A DNA stretch of 64,000 nucleotides from Rhipidocladum racemiflorum (taxonomy: Eukaryota > Streptophyta > Magnoliopsida > Poales > Poaceae). Below, piece after piece: positions 40,925 through 52,224 of the stretch. Location of the stretch: the NCBI GenBank assembly GCA_036346355.1, contig CM070581.1, positions 52,347,849 to 52,411,848 of the forward strand, given 5' to 3'. Positions within the stretch are counted from its first letter, which is position 1; the number at the start of each line of letters is the position of its first letter. Both the position numbers and the translations under genes were made by a program. Below the pieces are notes generated by a model, which did not search any database, was not told where the DNA came from, and was given only the letters and a program-made list of their open reading frames with translations.

Positions 40925-43900
40925 ATCTCCATGGGTCCTAGGCGCCCCTAAGATAAAACCAGCCTGAGCGAAGAGGATGCCGCAGGATTATCCCCCGTTT
41001 TGGGGCGGTCGGCGTTGAGTTCTGCCGACCTCGATGCACTAGCGGCTGATTTTGGGGTAATACGCCCTTCCATGCGCCTCCCGGGTGGTGAAGAAACCCC
41101 TCAGCCTCAGGCAAATGAAGCAGTGGTGTTCGCGGCATTTCTCGAGGCAGGACTTCGCTTCCGTCTGCCTCTACTATCATCAAGATTCGGTTTTCCATGC
41201 GGAGTCTGTCACGGCTACTCCTAATGCCATCGCGATTGGCGGTGTTGGAATGGGCTTTCCGCCCGGCTGGAATCCACCTGACAGGGCGCTTGTTTTCTCT
41301 CATAGAAGACGCGTTTTGGCAACCGAAGCAACAGAAAGCAGGGAACGAAGGCCGTAAGTCATGTTTCGGTTCTCTGAACTTCCAGACGAAGAGATCTCTT
41401 ATAAAGGAAATCCCAGTAGCGGCCGCCAAGGGGAAATGGGACTCAGGATGGATGTCCCGGTGGTATTATCAAATTCTCGTGGGCACGGACTCTCCTCTTC
41501 ATACTTCAATGGGTCCAGTCCGCGCGATTCGATCCCCTAATTGGAGCGCGACCGCGGAAGAAATTAGACATCTTGACTATCTGAAGGCCCTTCGTGCCCA
41601 GAGTACAATGCGAGATTTGGTGGAAGAATACTGCCTATGTCGATCGACCCTTTGGCCAGGAGTTCCCCGTTACTCGAGCGGTCGGGGAGGTACGGTGTCC
41701 GTGATTCGCCCCGGCGGGGTACAAGACCGGGGGCGTGGGGCGGCCGAGAGATTGGCTCGCAAGCTTCTGGGCCCTTGCCAGGCAACAGAGTATGAGGCTG
41801 CTATGGGCGCCGTGGGGGCCACCCGATGTTCTCGCTTTATCGATCGGGACGCCGCGCCTCATCCCCGAGGGTCGGGCTTGGCTCTCCTCGCCTCGCTAAA
41901 CGAGCAAGGTTAGCTCGTCGCCGCTGCCCTGCCGCCGCTACTTCGGGGTGGGAGCGAGGATTCGGGATGATGACGACAAGGAGGCGGATTGGGATTCTGA
42001 GGAATCCAGCGACGAGGGTGATTCCTCCGGTTACGTGGCGGCTACGCCTCTCCCGCCTCCACCCCTCCGGATTACGTGGGTGCGGGGTCCCTCCGAACGA
42101 TTCCCTTGGCTGTTAGGGCGAACCTCGCATGTGCCATCTGCCCCAGATATTTAGCCGTCCCGAGGCAACATCAAGTCCGATCACTGTGGGGAGGTTCCTC
42201 GGCCCTCCCACTTGACCCTTCAATGTGCCTGTTGACGGAGTCGCCCCTGTATTCATTTCTCGGGATTCCTTGAGTGGAGACTATCGGCATATATGACGAG
42301 GATGATGGTGATTCTCCTGGCCGCGGAGTGCGCACAAGGGCAACTTAAAGATGGGATCGCCGCGACAGGGGAGACTCGGGTTTGCGGTTGAACATTTCCA
42401 CTCGACACCCCCACTGGGAGAAGGTCTTACTCTGATACTTTTCCCGCCACTCGTTAGGGTGCGATATTCTTTCGTGTCTTGATGAGGTTAATGCAGGAGG
42501 TAATAATGCGGAGGAGGCGGAGGATTTAACACCGTTGAAACAGTCCAAATCGGGCGCTGCTACCCTTTTGCCTGTCATGAGGAGGAGGGTCGAGAACCTC
42601 CGATTCCAAGTACTCAAGGCGCCCCCCTGATGAGGGGATTCTACCTTCGGGCCCGCCAGCCCTCGCGGTGGTGTGGGCTCTTCCTTTGTCCGCTTTGATT
42701 TGTCGGATTTTTCAGCCTCAGATTTTGAAAGGGGCGGCCAAGTTTCTCCGCCCTTAAGAAAGATTGCGCGGCCTTTTCTCCTTACAATAAATCGTGGCTT
42801 TATTTGAGGAAGTCAATGACCTTTCTCTCTGCGAGATCTCGATGGACCATCATCTAAAGGTATCCTTCCTTTTGAGCTTATCCTACCGGTATCAATGTCT
42901 TTCAATATCCTCGCTTCATATCTTCTCCATTTTTAGGGGTCAGACTCGCTTCAGAGATATCACGCCGATTTCGGACGCATTTGGGTCAGTTCAACAAGGG
43001 GCCTGTGATTGTGAGGCCGCGAAGGAACGAGTAGCGGAACTAGAGGCGGAGAAGGCTAATCTATCAAGGGCACTTCAGACTCGAGGACTCGTTGGCCAAA
43101 GTGCAGTCAAGCGTCCCAGAAGTCGGGACTTAGCTGCGAAAAATGCAGAATCGAGGGGTAATTTCTCTGATGAGGGACCGTCTCGCCGAGGAGGAGCGAG
43201 CCACATGGCGGCGGAGCGAAACTAAAAGAAGAAGGATGATCGAATAGAGGAGTTGAAAAACCTATTGGTGGTTGCCGAAGAAGGCAAGAACATGTTGAAG
43301 AAGCAAGTGGAGGAATTCTCTCAACTTGCAACGGCGCGGAGCGAAGTTCAAATGCATCTTCGTAACGCTCAACGAGCGGAGGAGCGTCACAACATGGTTC
43401 AGACGGAACTGGAATCCGTTGTCTCGGGGATTCACGGGGCTACAGAGGCCTTCCTTCAGCCAGCCTCCCTGCTCGGGTATTGATGCGGCCCGAGTCGTAT
43501 TCCTTCCTCCACTGAAGCTGTCTCCTTCCTTGAGAAATCCACTAAGATTTTTGGGGATTCAAGATCGACCTTCGGCGACATCGCGAGATTGGGCTCCGTG
43601 AAAACGGCTCAGCTATTGGAGGCAAAAAGGATGTACTCATATACGCGAGCATTTCGGTTTTTCTTCTGCAGTCTCGTCGTTATCGGGTTCGGAGATATCC
43701 CTTCGTCGGTGAAGCCTTCCTCCGCCGCATCTAGATTATCGTCAAGTTTTATGTCAGATTTCTGGAAGCAGCACGGGGAGCCCACTGCAAGGGAGTCAGT
43801 TCGTCGAGCTCGTGCTGTGATGCGTGACTCGGGGAAAGGCAAAGAGAAGCCGCCTCCTTCTTAGTTGGTGTATCTTCGTGTGAGGGGATTTTTGTAGACA

Positions 43901-44500
43901 CTTGGGTTAAATCACTTATTTTATCAAATGACCATGTATGTTCGCTCGCTTCACGGGTCCCTTCGTCCGAAAAAGCGCTTAGCTTCTCCCAATGGAGACC
44001 AAACGCCGTCGATTTAGTATTAGCGGGACTTAATGGTCCTGGCGAACTTCTCTGGGACGGTAGACGCTTGGGCTTCTCGCGTTAGTATTTAACTCGCCCT
44101 TTTCACCTTCCTCGCCCACCTTGTTAGTATCGTAGTAGACGATCGCTCTCTTCCCCGCCTTCCTTTGATTTTTCAATGGCTGACCTCCCGGGAAATTATG
44201 GAAGAAGACCCCATTTTTGCCAACCTGGATGAGGGGCCGCGGTGGCGTAGATCCCGCCATCGGGCTGGAGGAGGAGGGAGCCCCTATCATGGTTCCCGAT
44301 CTTCGGGTGACGCTCGCCCCGGGGTCTTCCACCGCCGACGATTTCGAGGCCTTCATTGAAGGTCTATGGGCAGATTTCGACGTGATAATGGCCGCAGAGG
44401 AGGCCTCGCCGAGACCTCGCCAACCTCGACATTTTGATTGGGATGGTGCCGCGGTTGCTAGAAGCCAAGGACGCCTCGCGAGCCGTGGCGCGTGCTAATC
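40925..44500 (+). pseudogene. Decayed antisense ORF region of the second Tat-like element
   Basis: Plus-strand coding remnants opposite to gag-pol, in the same place as the antisense gene of the first element. The longest fragment, 41197-41913, has LLMPSRLAVLEWAFRPAGIH, KRSLIKEIPVAAAKGKWDSGW and HLDYLKALRAQSTMRDLVEEY, a block like those of plant transposon-associated aORFs. Later fragments 42960-43225 and 43253-43483 are Glu/Ala/Lys-rich coiled coils (RVAELEAEKANLSRALQ; KKQVEEFSQLATARSEVQ). Stops and frameshifts are frequent. Function in the family is unknown; this copy is dead. Confidence 0.55.
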
Positions 44501-44924
44501 GCATCTACGTCCGCTTCGTTTCGTGTAAAAGCTATTGTTGGATTACTGTTCTATGTATGCTTGGAATGATGTTATGTAATTCCCAGTCGGGGATTGGTGC
44601 TTGTATCTGTTCTTTGTCTTCTCTGTTTGAATTCCTTCTGATCTTACATTCTTAGCTTCCTATCGTGCCTTGAGTAGTAGTCGTGAAATGATCTCATATG
44701 GTTGCATAATGCGTAGCACCCCCTCCCTCCTTGCCGAGAGAAAAACGGGATACCGGCTTGGGCGTATTTTCTCAATGACTTGGCGAGGGTAGTACGACGT
44801 GTTCTCCGGTCCTTCGGAGCGAAGGTGAGGTTGGTACCTTAACCCGGACGGTTATTTCGTGAATAGATGAACGGGACAATGAACGGATTGTAGTGTCGAT
44901 GCGACTAACTACCCATGAATTCTT

Positions 44925-46112
44925 ACCCCGCGAGGCAACGGACTCAGAGCGAGGATGGGTGGACTTACGCCCAACCAAGCATCCGCGAAATCCTACCCAA
45001 GACGAGGCAACGGGTCTCCGGAGCGAGGATGGGTGGGACTTATGCCCGACCAGGCATCCGCGAAATCCTACCCGACGAGGCAACGGGTCTCCTGAGCGAG
45101 GATGGGTGGGACTTATGCCCGACCAAGCATCCGCGAATCCTACCCGGACGAGGCAACGGTCTCCTGAGCGAGGATGGGTGGGACTTATGCCCGACCAAGC
45201 ATCCGCGAAATCCTACCCTAAGACGCAGGCAACGGGTCTCCTGAGCGAGGATGGGTGGGACTTATGCCCGACCAAGCATCCGCGAAATCCTACCCTAAGA
45301 CGAGGCAACGGGTCTCCTGAGCGAGGATGGGTGGGACTTATGCCCGACCAAGCATCCGCGAAATCCTACCCTAAGACGAGGCAACGGGTCTCCGGAGCGA
45401 GGGATGGGTGGGACTTATGCCCGACCAGGCATCCGCGAAATCCTACCCTGACACGAGGCAACGGGTCTCCTGAGCGAGGATGGGTGGGACTTATGCCCGA
45501 CCAGGCATCCGCGAAATCCTACCCTAAGACGAGGCAACGGGTCTCCTGAGCGAGGATGGGTGGGACTTATGCCCGACCAAGCATCCGCGAATCCTACCCG
45601 ACGAGGCAACGGGTCTCCTGAGCGAGGATGGGTGGGACTTATGCCCGACTGCATCCGCAAATCCTACCCCACGAGGCAACGGGTCTCCTGAGCGAGGATG
45701 GGTGGGACTTATGCCCGACCAGGCATCCGCGAAATCCTACCCTAAGACGAGGCAACGGGTCTCCTGAGCGAGGATGGTGGGACTTATGCCCGACCAAGCA
45801 TCCGCGAAATCCTACCCTAAGACGAGGCAACGGTCTCCTGAGCGAGGATGGGTGGGACTTATGCTCCGACCAAGCATCCACAAATCCTACCCTGACGAGG
45901 CAACGGGTCTCCTGAGCGAGGATGGGGTGGACTTATGCCCGACCAGGCATCCGCGAAATCCTACCCCAAGACGAGGCAACGGGTCTCCGGAGCGAGGATG
46001 GGTGGGACTTATGCCCGACCAAGCATCCGCAAATCCTACCCGGACGCAGGCAACGGGTCTCCTGAGCGAGGATGGTGGGACTTATGCCCGACTGTGCATC
46101 CGCGAAATCCTA
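44925..46112. repeat. Tandem array, 16 copies of a ~74-bp unit, in the second Tat-like element
   Basis: Unit: GAGGCAACGGGTCTCCTGAG, CGAGGATGGGTGGGACTTAT, GCCCGACCAAGCATCCGCGA, AATCCTACCCTAAGAC, with CCTGAG/CCGGAG and CCAAGC/CCAGGC variants interspersed. Unit starts fall at about 44931, 45002, 45076, 45151, 45229 and on to 46046; lengths vary from about 70 to 78 through G-run and AA-run differences. Located between integrase and the antisense ORF region. The frames through it encode repeats like GWDLCPTKHPRNPT, which I take as accidental. Similar arrays are known in Tat-type 3' regions. Confidence 0.92.
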
Positions 46113-46118
46113 ATAGGT

Positions 46119-47170
46119 TTATTGATTTGAATCTTGGAGAACATGAAAATGGCTCAAACTTGCGATGTCTTTCCATTTTTTTATTGATAAGGATCGGTAC
46201 ATTTCTTTCCTTCGGATTCGACCACCTACGGAAAAATTTTTGAGCGCGTCGGTGTTCCAGGTCCGTGGTATCTCTTCTCCGCAGGGGGTAATGAGCTTGT
46301 GGGCACCCTTCGCTGTTGACTCTTGGATGATGTATGGTCCTTCCCAGGTCGTTTCCAACTTCGCGAAGGCCGGAGCGCCCGCTTGAGCACCATGTCTCCA
46401 GGGTGTAGTTCACGCTTCTTCACCTTCTTGTTGAAGCTTTGGGCGCCTCAGCGTAGGCTTTCATGGTCTTTAAGGCTTGAAGCTTGTGTTCTTCCTTTAG
46501 ATCACACGTGATGTCAATTGCCTCATGGGTCGGGTTTTGATTACTCGTATGATTTTGCACATCTCCGCAGAGAAACGGCTTCTTCCCCAAAGGAGACGGA
46601 AGGGGAGAACCCGGTCGCTCTTGAGGCCGGTGCGTGTCGCCCATAAGACGTGATCCACTGCTTCGGGCCAAAGCCCCTTCTTAGAGCCGTAAAGCCTTTT
46701 CTTTATGCCATCAAGAAGTAACCCGTTCGCCCTTTCCACCGCCCGCTCGACCGAGGATGACCCACCGAGGCGGCAGATCTTTATCCCGAGATTATCACAA
46801 GAATCGCGAATTTCCAGAGTCGAATTGAGTCCCATTGTCGGTTACGATCCGTAAGGGACCCCGTGTCGGCAGATAATTGTTTTCCATAGGAATTTGACGG
46901 CGCCTCTGCGGTTATCTTATGGCCCAGCTCGCCTCGATCCAACGGAGAAGTAATCGATGGCGACGATTAAAAATCAAGGTTTGCTCGAGCTTTAGGAAGC
47001 GCCCAACAATGTCTATTCCCACTTGGCGAAGGGCCAGACCGGGGTACCGCATGCGCTCGTTGGGCGGGCCCTCGCTTGCTTGGTCATCCATTGGCACGCA
47101 TGACAAGTTGTCGGACCATGTGCTCCGTGATCTTGCAACGCCAAGGCCGAGAGCCCCATCCTAATAGCTT
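46119..47170 (-). pseudogene. Integrase of the second Tat-like element, frameshifted
   Basis: Minus-strand fragments in several frames: GIDIVGRFLKLEQTL (first catalytic Asp, about 47030), SVERAVERANGLLLDGIKKRL (the Glu region, about 46730), WPEAVDHVLWATRTGLKS, and the C-terminal METTWEGPYIIQESTAKGAHKL (46358). Frame changes occur at least every 200-300 bp. Not functional as read. Confidence 0.8.
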
Positions 47171-47553
47171 TCTCACGAGATTCCTAGGGGCCTGGTGCGC
47201 CCGCAATCTCCCTCGTGGTGCTTCAAGTAAGGCTTGAACTCCTTCTTCTCGCGAGATGCAGCAGAGCTACGGAGCGCAGAGGCCGCTACGGAACAAGAGG
47301 CCGTTGATGATGGCGCATTTCTTTGCTCGTCTTTTCGACGCCGCCGCCCGTATCCTCGTCGCGTAACTCCTTCCAGGAGGTAGTTGTATATCTCATCCCT
47401 CCAGTCTTCGCCGCCCGAACGATGAGGTTTATCTGGGAAGGAATGGAGGGGGTGCGAAGTATCTCAAAGAAGATTGTCGAAGGTAGGCTTCCTCCGGTGG
47501 CTGCGATCTTGGCTAGCTCGTCAGCACGTTCGTTTTGAGACCTGGGAATTGCA

Positions 47554-48240
47554 TTAATCTGGTGAACCCGTGAAGCCCTTCTCCATTGTCCTGATCATAT
47601 CGACATACTTCGAGCTGCTCATCCTCACTTGATATTCTTTGGTGATGTGCCCCTGAATGAGTTTCGAGTCGGTGTATATTATCGCCTTTCTTGCTCCCAT
47701 GATCTTTGCTTTTCTGATACCCAATAATAGCGCTTCATACTCAGCTATATTGTTAGTTGAAGGGAATTCCAGCCTTGCTGCAAACTCCACTTTTTCTCCG
47801 CTGGGTGTGTGTATCACCGCCGCTATTCCCGCCCCACTTGCCCCCCAAGACCCGTCTGAGTGGATGGACCACATTGTTGGAGTTTGGTTGTTCTCCTGGC
47901 CGGGAGGTCCATTCTACCATGAAATCGATTTAGGCTTGGCTTTTGATTGCCGTGCGAGGAATTATGGTTAATTCAAAGGGAGCTAGCTCGACACCCCACT
48001 TGCTGATGCGCCCCGTGCTTTCCCTGCTGAAGAGCATAGACCCTAGGGGATATGTAGTTGGCACCTTGATGCGGTTGGCTTGAAAATAATGCCGGAGCTT
48101 TCGAGATGCCATTAACAGAGCATATGCCAGTTTTTCCATTTCCGAGTATCGTAGCTTCGCTTCCTTGGAGGGCTTCAGAGACAAAGTAGACCGGCTGTTG
48201 TTTGGCGCCTTGAGGTCGCACTAACACGGCGCCACTACGA
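47554..48240 (-). pseudogene. RNase H and RT connection of the second Tat-like element
   Basis: 47554-47874 encodes SIHSDGSWGASGAGIAAVIH, NIAEYEALLLGIRKAK and IYTDSKLIQGHI, giving the D-E-D of RNase H. 47930-48184 encodes SEMEKLAYALLMASRKLRHYFQ, the connection domain. Frameshifts separate the two and separate them from RT at 48252. Confidence 0.8.
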
Positions 48241-48251
48241 GGGGCTAGCTG

Positions 48252-49295
48252 CTAGATATAATGTAAGCTCTCACCTTGCTTCGGCTTTGTAGGACGAGGG
48301 ATTTCCATGAGGCTCTGCTTCAAGTTATCGAAGGCACGTTGGCATTCCCTGTCTGCATTTAAACTATCGTTTGTGCGCAAGGCTTTAAAGACCGGCAGAC
48401 TTCGCTCCGCGGATTTTGGCAAGAACCGACTGAGCGCTGCTATCCGCCCTGCCAACCGTTGTACTTCTTTCAGGTTTCTTGGTGGGGCCATGTCTTGGAC
48501 AGCCCTTATCTTTTCTGGATTCGCTTCTATGCCCCGGTGGGAGACCAGGAAGCCTAGCAGCTTTCCCGCGTCCACGCCGAAAACGCATTTTGACGGGTTA
48601 AGCTTCACCTTTCCTTTTATCAAATTTCTGAAAGTTTCCCGGAGGTCCCCGACGTGATCTTCTTTCTTCTCACTTTTGACAATGATATCGTCAACGTAGG
48701 CTTCCACATTTCTTCCCAACTGATCGGCGAAGATCTTCGTGATGAGTCGAGCGAAGGTAGCACCTGCGTTTTTGAGCCCGAAAGGCATCCGTACGAAGCA
48801 ATAGGTACCGAAGGGAGTAACGAATGCTGTCTTGTCTTCGTCTCCTTCTTGCATATAGATTTGGTGATAACCAGAGTACGCATCAAGGAAGCTCATCCTT
48901 TCTGACCCGGAGGTTGAATCAACCAGCTGGTCGATGCGGGGCAGGGGGAAGTCATCTTTTGGGCATGCTTTGTTTAAATCAGTGAAGTCGATGCACATCC
49001 TCCATGCCCCGCTAGCCTTCTTGACTAAGACGATGTTGGCCAGCCAATCCGGGTATCGAGTTTCGCGGATGATTCCCGCCTGGAGCAGTTTGGCCACTTC
49101 CACCTTCGCAGCTTCTTGTCTTTCTGCTGCAAGTTTTCTCAATTTTTGCTTCCTAGGCTTCACGTTTGGATTAACAGCGAGAGCATGTTCAATAGTTTCT
49201 CTCGGGACGCCAGGAAGGTCTTCAGCCCCTGCGAACACGGTTTCATATTCCTGGAGGAGCAGCAGCAAGTGTTTTTCCTCCTCTGGAGACAACAT
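48252..49295 (-). CDS. Reverse transcriptase of the second Tat-like element (catalytic motif intact)
   Basis: 347-residue open frame. KKASGAWRMCIDFTDLNKAC, FPLPRIDQLVDSTSG, MSFLDAYSGYHQIYM (first Asp), MPFGLKNAGATFARLI and AYVDDIIVKS with the YVDD catalytic pair intact, then LNPSKCVFGVDAGKLLGFLV and RIAALSRFLP. The frame ends at a TAG at 48252, where RNase H should continue after a frameshift. In contrast to the element at 26182, the RT active site is canonical here. Confidence 0.9.
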   Translation of the reverse strand: MLSPEEEKHLLLLLQEYETVFAGAEDLPGVPRETIEHALAVNPNVKPRKQKLRKLAAERQEAAKVEVAKLLQAGIIRETRYPDWLANIVLVKKASGAWRMCIDFTDLNKACPKDDFPLPRIDQLVDSTSGSERMSFLDAYSGYHQIYMQEGDEDKTAFVTPFGTYCFVRMPFGLKNAGATFARLITKIFADQLGRNVEAYVDDIIVKSEKKEDHVGDLRETFRNLIKGKVKLNPSKCVFGVDAGKLLGFLVSHRGIEANPEKIRAVQDMAPPRNLKEVQRLAGRIAALSRFLPKSAERSLPVFKALRTNDSLNADRECQRAFDNLKQSLMEIPRPTKPKQGESLHYI

Positions 49296-49699
49296 GGCGC
49301 CGATACTTACTGTCTTGCTGCTTCCTGGCCTGAGCGGTATCCGTTGGGTTTCTCCCTGGGGTTGTGGTTTAGGGAGCCACCGGCTGCGATTCGCAGGTAT
49401 GATGGGATCTAGCTCAAGAGCGCTGACGTGTTTGACCTCGAGGTGGGTTCTCCATATCTATCTTCCTTGCCAAGGCTTGGTCTCCTCGCACCGTGATGAC
49501 ACCATCTGCGGTAGGGATTTTCATGCATAGGAAACCGTGATGAATTATGGCCCCCATGGTTGTCAACGAGCCCCGCCTAGGATCGCATTGTATTGGAATG
49601 GCATGTCTACTACATCGAATGTGACGCGACTTGTGACGCTGGTTTGAGGCGTCGCGAACGTGACTTCAAGCTCCAATTGCCCCAGTGGTGCCGACCGTG

Positions 49700-50163
49700 C
49701 TTCCTCCAAAACCCATCACGCACCTCCGATTTTTTCAACCGATCTTGTGGAATCATCATTTGTCGGAAAGCCTCCATGGATAGTATGTCCGCGCGCTCCC
49801 TCCATCTACCAATATTCGACGACTTCGCAATGGGCGATAATGGCGGTTACTACCAAGGAATCTTGGTGCGGGAAGTGTACCCGTGGCATCCTCCTGTGTG
49901 AATGTGATTGGTTCGCATTTTACCGGAGGAAGGGTGGTGGGGGTGATAGCAACTTGGAAAATTTGCCGGGCGTACGCCTTCCTCTGTCTTTTTGACGAGA
50001 GATGTGATGAGGAGCCCCCCGCAATGACGTTGATAATGCGACGAAGATGATTCATTCCTACACGGGGGGGGTGTTGTCGTCCAACAGGAGGCGCTTCCGG
50101 CGGCGCAGGATGTATCTTGTCTTCCCTTTGTTTCGCCTCGAACCGCCTATATCCGTTGATCAC
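49700..50163 (-). pseudogene. Protease region of the second Tat-like element
   Basis: The block ILVDGGSARTYYPWRLSDK (about 49820-49756) carries a VDGGSA active-site motif of the Tat-type protease. Upstream IINVIAGGSSSH and KRQRKAYARQIF are the usual linker sequence. Frameshifts follow before RT at 49295. Confidence 0.75.
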
Positions 50164-50169
50164 TTTGCA

Positions 50170-51534
50170 TTGGATGGTGTCGTGAGTGATATTTTCCCCG
50201 TGATATTCACAGAAGTACTGCCGGTGCTCTGTCCCTTCTTTCTTGTTAACTCGGCTTCCCTCGTCTTGTTTTCTCTCGCCCGGGGTGGTCCTCGTCTTTG
50301 CTGCTCCGCGGGCCTGTCGCCCGTGGCTTGCCGATCTCTTGGCTTTTCAATGTGGTGGATTCTCCTCCTCTCGTCTCTTCTTCCTGGCTCTGGGTATCGT
50401 TCCCTCATTTTTGGGTTGGGCGGAGGTCCTTCCTCGCCCTCTCTTGCGTGGAGCGAATTCTTGCTTCTCCTGTTGGGGCCCGCCTTCCCTTCGGAAGTTG
50501 TCTTCCTCCGCCCTGCATTCCCTCATCTTCGCAAAGAGTTCTTCCACCGCGGCGCACCTCTTTACGAGCGAGCCTTTCCGCCAACGGTCCCCTACGCAGC
50601 CGCAACGCGTCGCATTGATGATAGTAGTGTCGCTTACTCCTCGCACTGCACTTAATCCGGAGAAACGCTGGAAGTAACTTTTAAGGGTTTCCCCTTCGCG
50701 TTGTCCGACCGCAAATAGGTCACTTTCCTCTTTCATTCCGCCGGTTACCACGAAAGTTGCCTTCAAGCTTGGATCGGAGTTGTGGCCAACAGTGATCGAT
50801 CGGGGCTCCAAATAAGAGTACCAGGACAGGGCTATGCCTTCAAGGGCTAGAAGGAGCCCTTCGCCTTGATGTCATCATCTCCTCCCGCTGCTTCAATCGC
50901 CAGATCATAAACGCGAGGAACTCCCTTGGGTCCGTCCGACCGTCATATGGCTTAACAAAGGGGAATTTGAAGCTTCCCGGGAGGGCCATTTTTGGCCCGT
51001 GGCGAGTGCCGAGGGGTTTGGATCGTGATCTTCCTCAGGCGCCATCGCAATCGCTGGAGATAGCACCTCGCGGCTCGGGCTTTCATCTTGTGATTCGTAT
51101 TGACCCCGCCGATTGCCCTTGTAGACGCCTCAACTCTGCCATGAGTTGCTCGTTGGCTTCCATCGGCGCCCGCGACGTTGGGGTCAATCTCCTCCCGAAG
51201 CCCGGTTCCTCCTCCGTGGGTTTCTTCATTTCCGTGGGTCTCTCGGCGATGAGTCGGATGTGTCGACGCTTCCGCCACATCTCCTCCTGGTGTTGAAACC
51301 GTTCGCCCTGCCGCCGGAGGCCGCCGCTTGGGGCTCGCTTGCGCACGGCCACCGGAGTCTGTGGATGTAAAGTTCCCGCCATGTTTCGGGCTTCTGTTGC
51401 GGCTGGCATCCGCGTCTCGTCATGCATAAGTCGAGGGGGATCTCCAGATTGGCTTCTCGTATGCCGCCTTGGTTCTTCTGCTCGCCGCCGTTGTCGCCCC
51501 TTGATATCGCCTCCTTTCCTTTCTTTGGTGGCAT
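50170..51534 (-). pseudogene. Gag of the second Tat-like element, frameshifted
   Basis: A start MPPKKGKEAISRGDNGG is at 51534. Central gag sequence appears at 50811-50590 (VGQREGETLKSYFQRFSGLSAV). A basic C-terminal region follows at 50450-50350. Several frame changes. Assignment rests on position after the PBS and on the ETLKSYFQRF block. Confidence 0.7.
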
Positions 51535-51613
51535 GGTTGCAGAAACTTACCCTTGGGCTTGATCGGCAGTGGTGGTTTCACCTTGCGGTTGGGTTCCCCA
51601 CGGACGGCGCCAG

Positions 51614-52219
51614 TGTGGTGGTGTGGAACCACCGGGTCTCTCTCTCTTCTTACTCGTCAGACTGCTTCTTGTTTTTCGGGGAACCTGCCTGTCCTCTTTC
51701 TTCCTTTTCTTTTTATAGGGCAGGCCTGAGGATATGCACGTCCTCGTCGGCCTTCTTTTTCCTTCCTGGTTCTCGCCAAGGGCTAACTTGACTTTTCCTT
51801 GGGTCTTCCCCACCTGTGTCGGGTTTTTTGTCCTCTATTCATATACCCTTTGTAGGGGTTCAACGGGGATTTCACTTATGTTAGGGTCTCAGATTAGCCT
51901 GACACACCCTGGCGTACTAGGGAGGGGTTGGTGGGGAGTGTCAGATCTTGGTGGTTCGTGCTACGCTTATGCGCCCGGAAGAGACGTGGCCGAGGAGTTC
52001 CCTCCGCTTTCCTCCTCGCTACGGAGGAAACTTCCCCTCGTCGCGAGGGGCGGCCTTTATTCTTTTTCGCTTTACCGGGATGGTCTCCTAAGGTAAGGAT
52101 TTATAGCTTTATCGAAGGGAGAGGTTGACGTTTATAAATCCGTTCATGTGGGTCAGTAGACGCGAGGTGTTTTCGATTAGTTGGCCGAGGGGAGGGCTGA
52201 GCCTAGCCGGCCCACCACA
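51614..52219 (-). repeat. 5' LTR of the second Tat-like element
   Basis: Direct repeat of 40097-40706. Differences by eye: GTTGTTGG/GTTGGTGG, ATACGGAAAG/ATGCGCCCGGAAG, CGGTCT/CGGCCT and several G, T or C run-length changes. Promoter LTR on the minus strand. Confidence 0.93.
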
Positions 52220-52224
52220 GCGAC

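Larger units (their letters stand above)
40097..52219 (-). mobile_element. Second Tat-like Ty3/gypsy retrotransposon, inserted in CYP709C exon 3
   Basis: 12.1-kb minus-strand element. The 5' LTR is 51614-52219 and the 3' LTR 40097-40706. The PBS TGGCGCCGTCCGTGGGG (minus, 51612-51596) lies one base from the LTR; it differs by one base from that of the element at 13177-32798. Order on the minus strand: gag, protease, RT, RNase H, integrase, then a 16-copy tandem array and a decayed plus-strand antisense ORF region. LTRs are almost identical; nearly all differences are one- to four-base indels in homopolymers. RT is intact at the YVDD motif, but gag, protease and integrase contain many frameshifts. 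Confidence 0.93.

Noticed and set aside
44893..45549. 218-codon open frame with GWDLCPTKHPRNPT repeats as a repeat protein
   Set aside because: It is the tandem DNA array read through. Several frames on both strands stay open equally, and unit lengths are not multiples of three, so no frame is maintained.
44925..46112. CRISPR array
   Set aside because: Units are contiguous with no unique spacers, and the context is a plant retrotransposon.
50047..50655. Plus-strand 202-codon hydrophobic ORF
   Set aside because: Antisense of gag; its hydrophobic character follows from the complement of Glu/Arg/Lys-rich gag codons.
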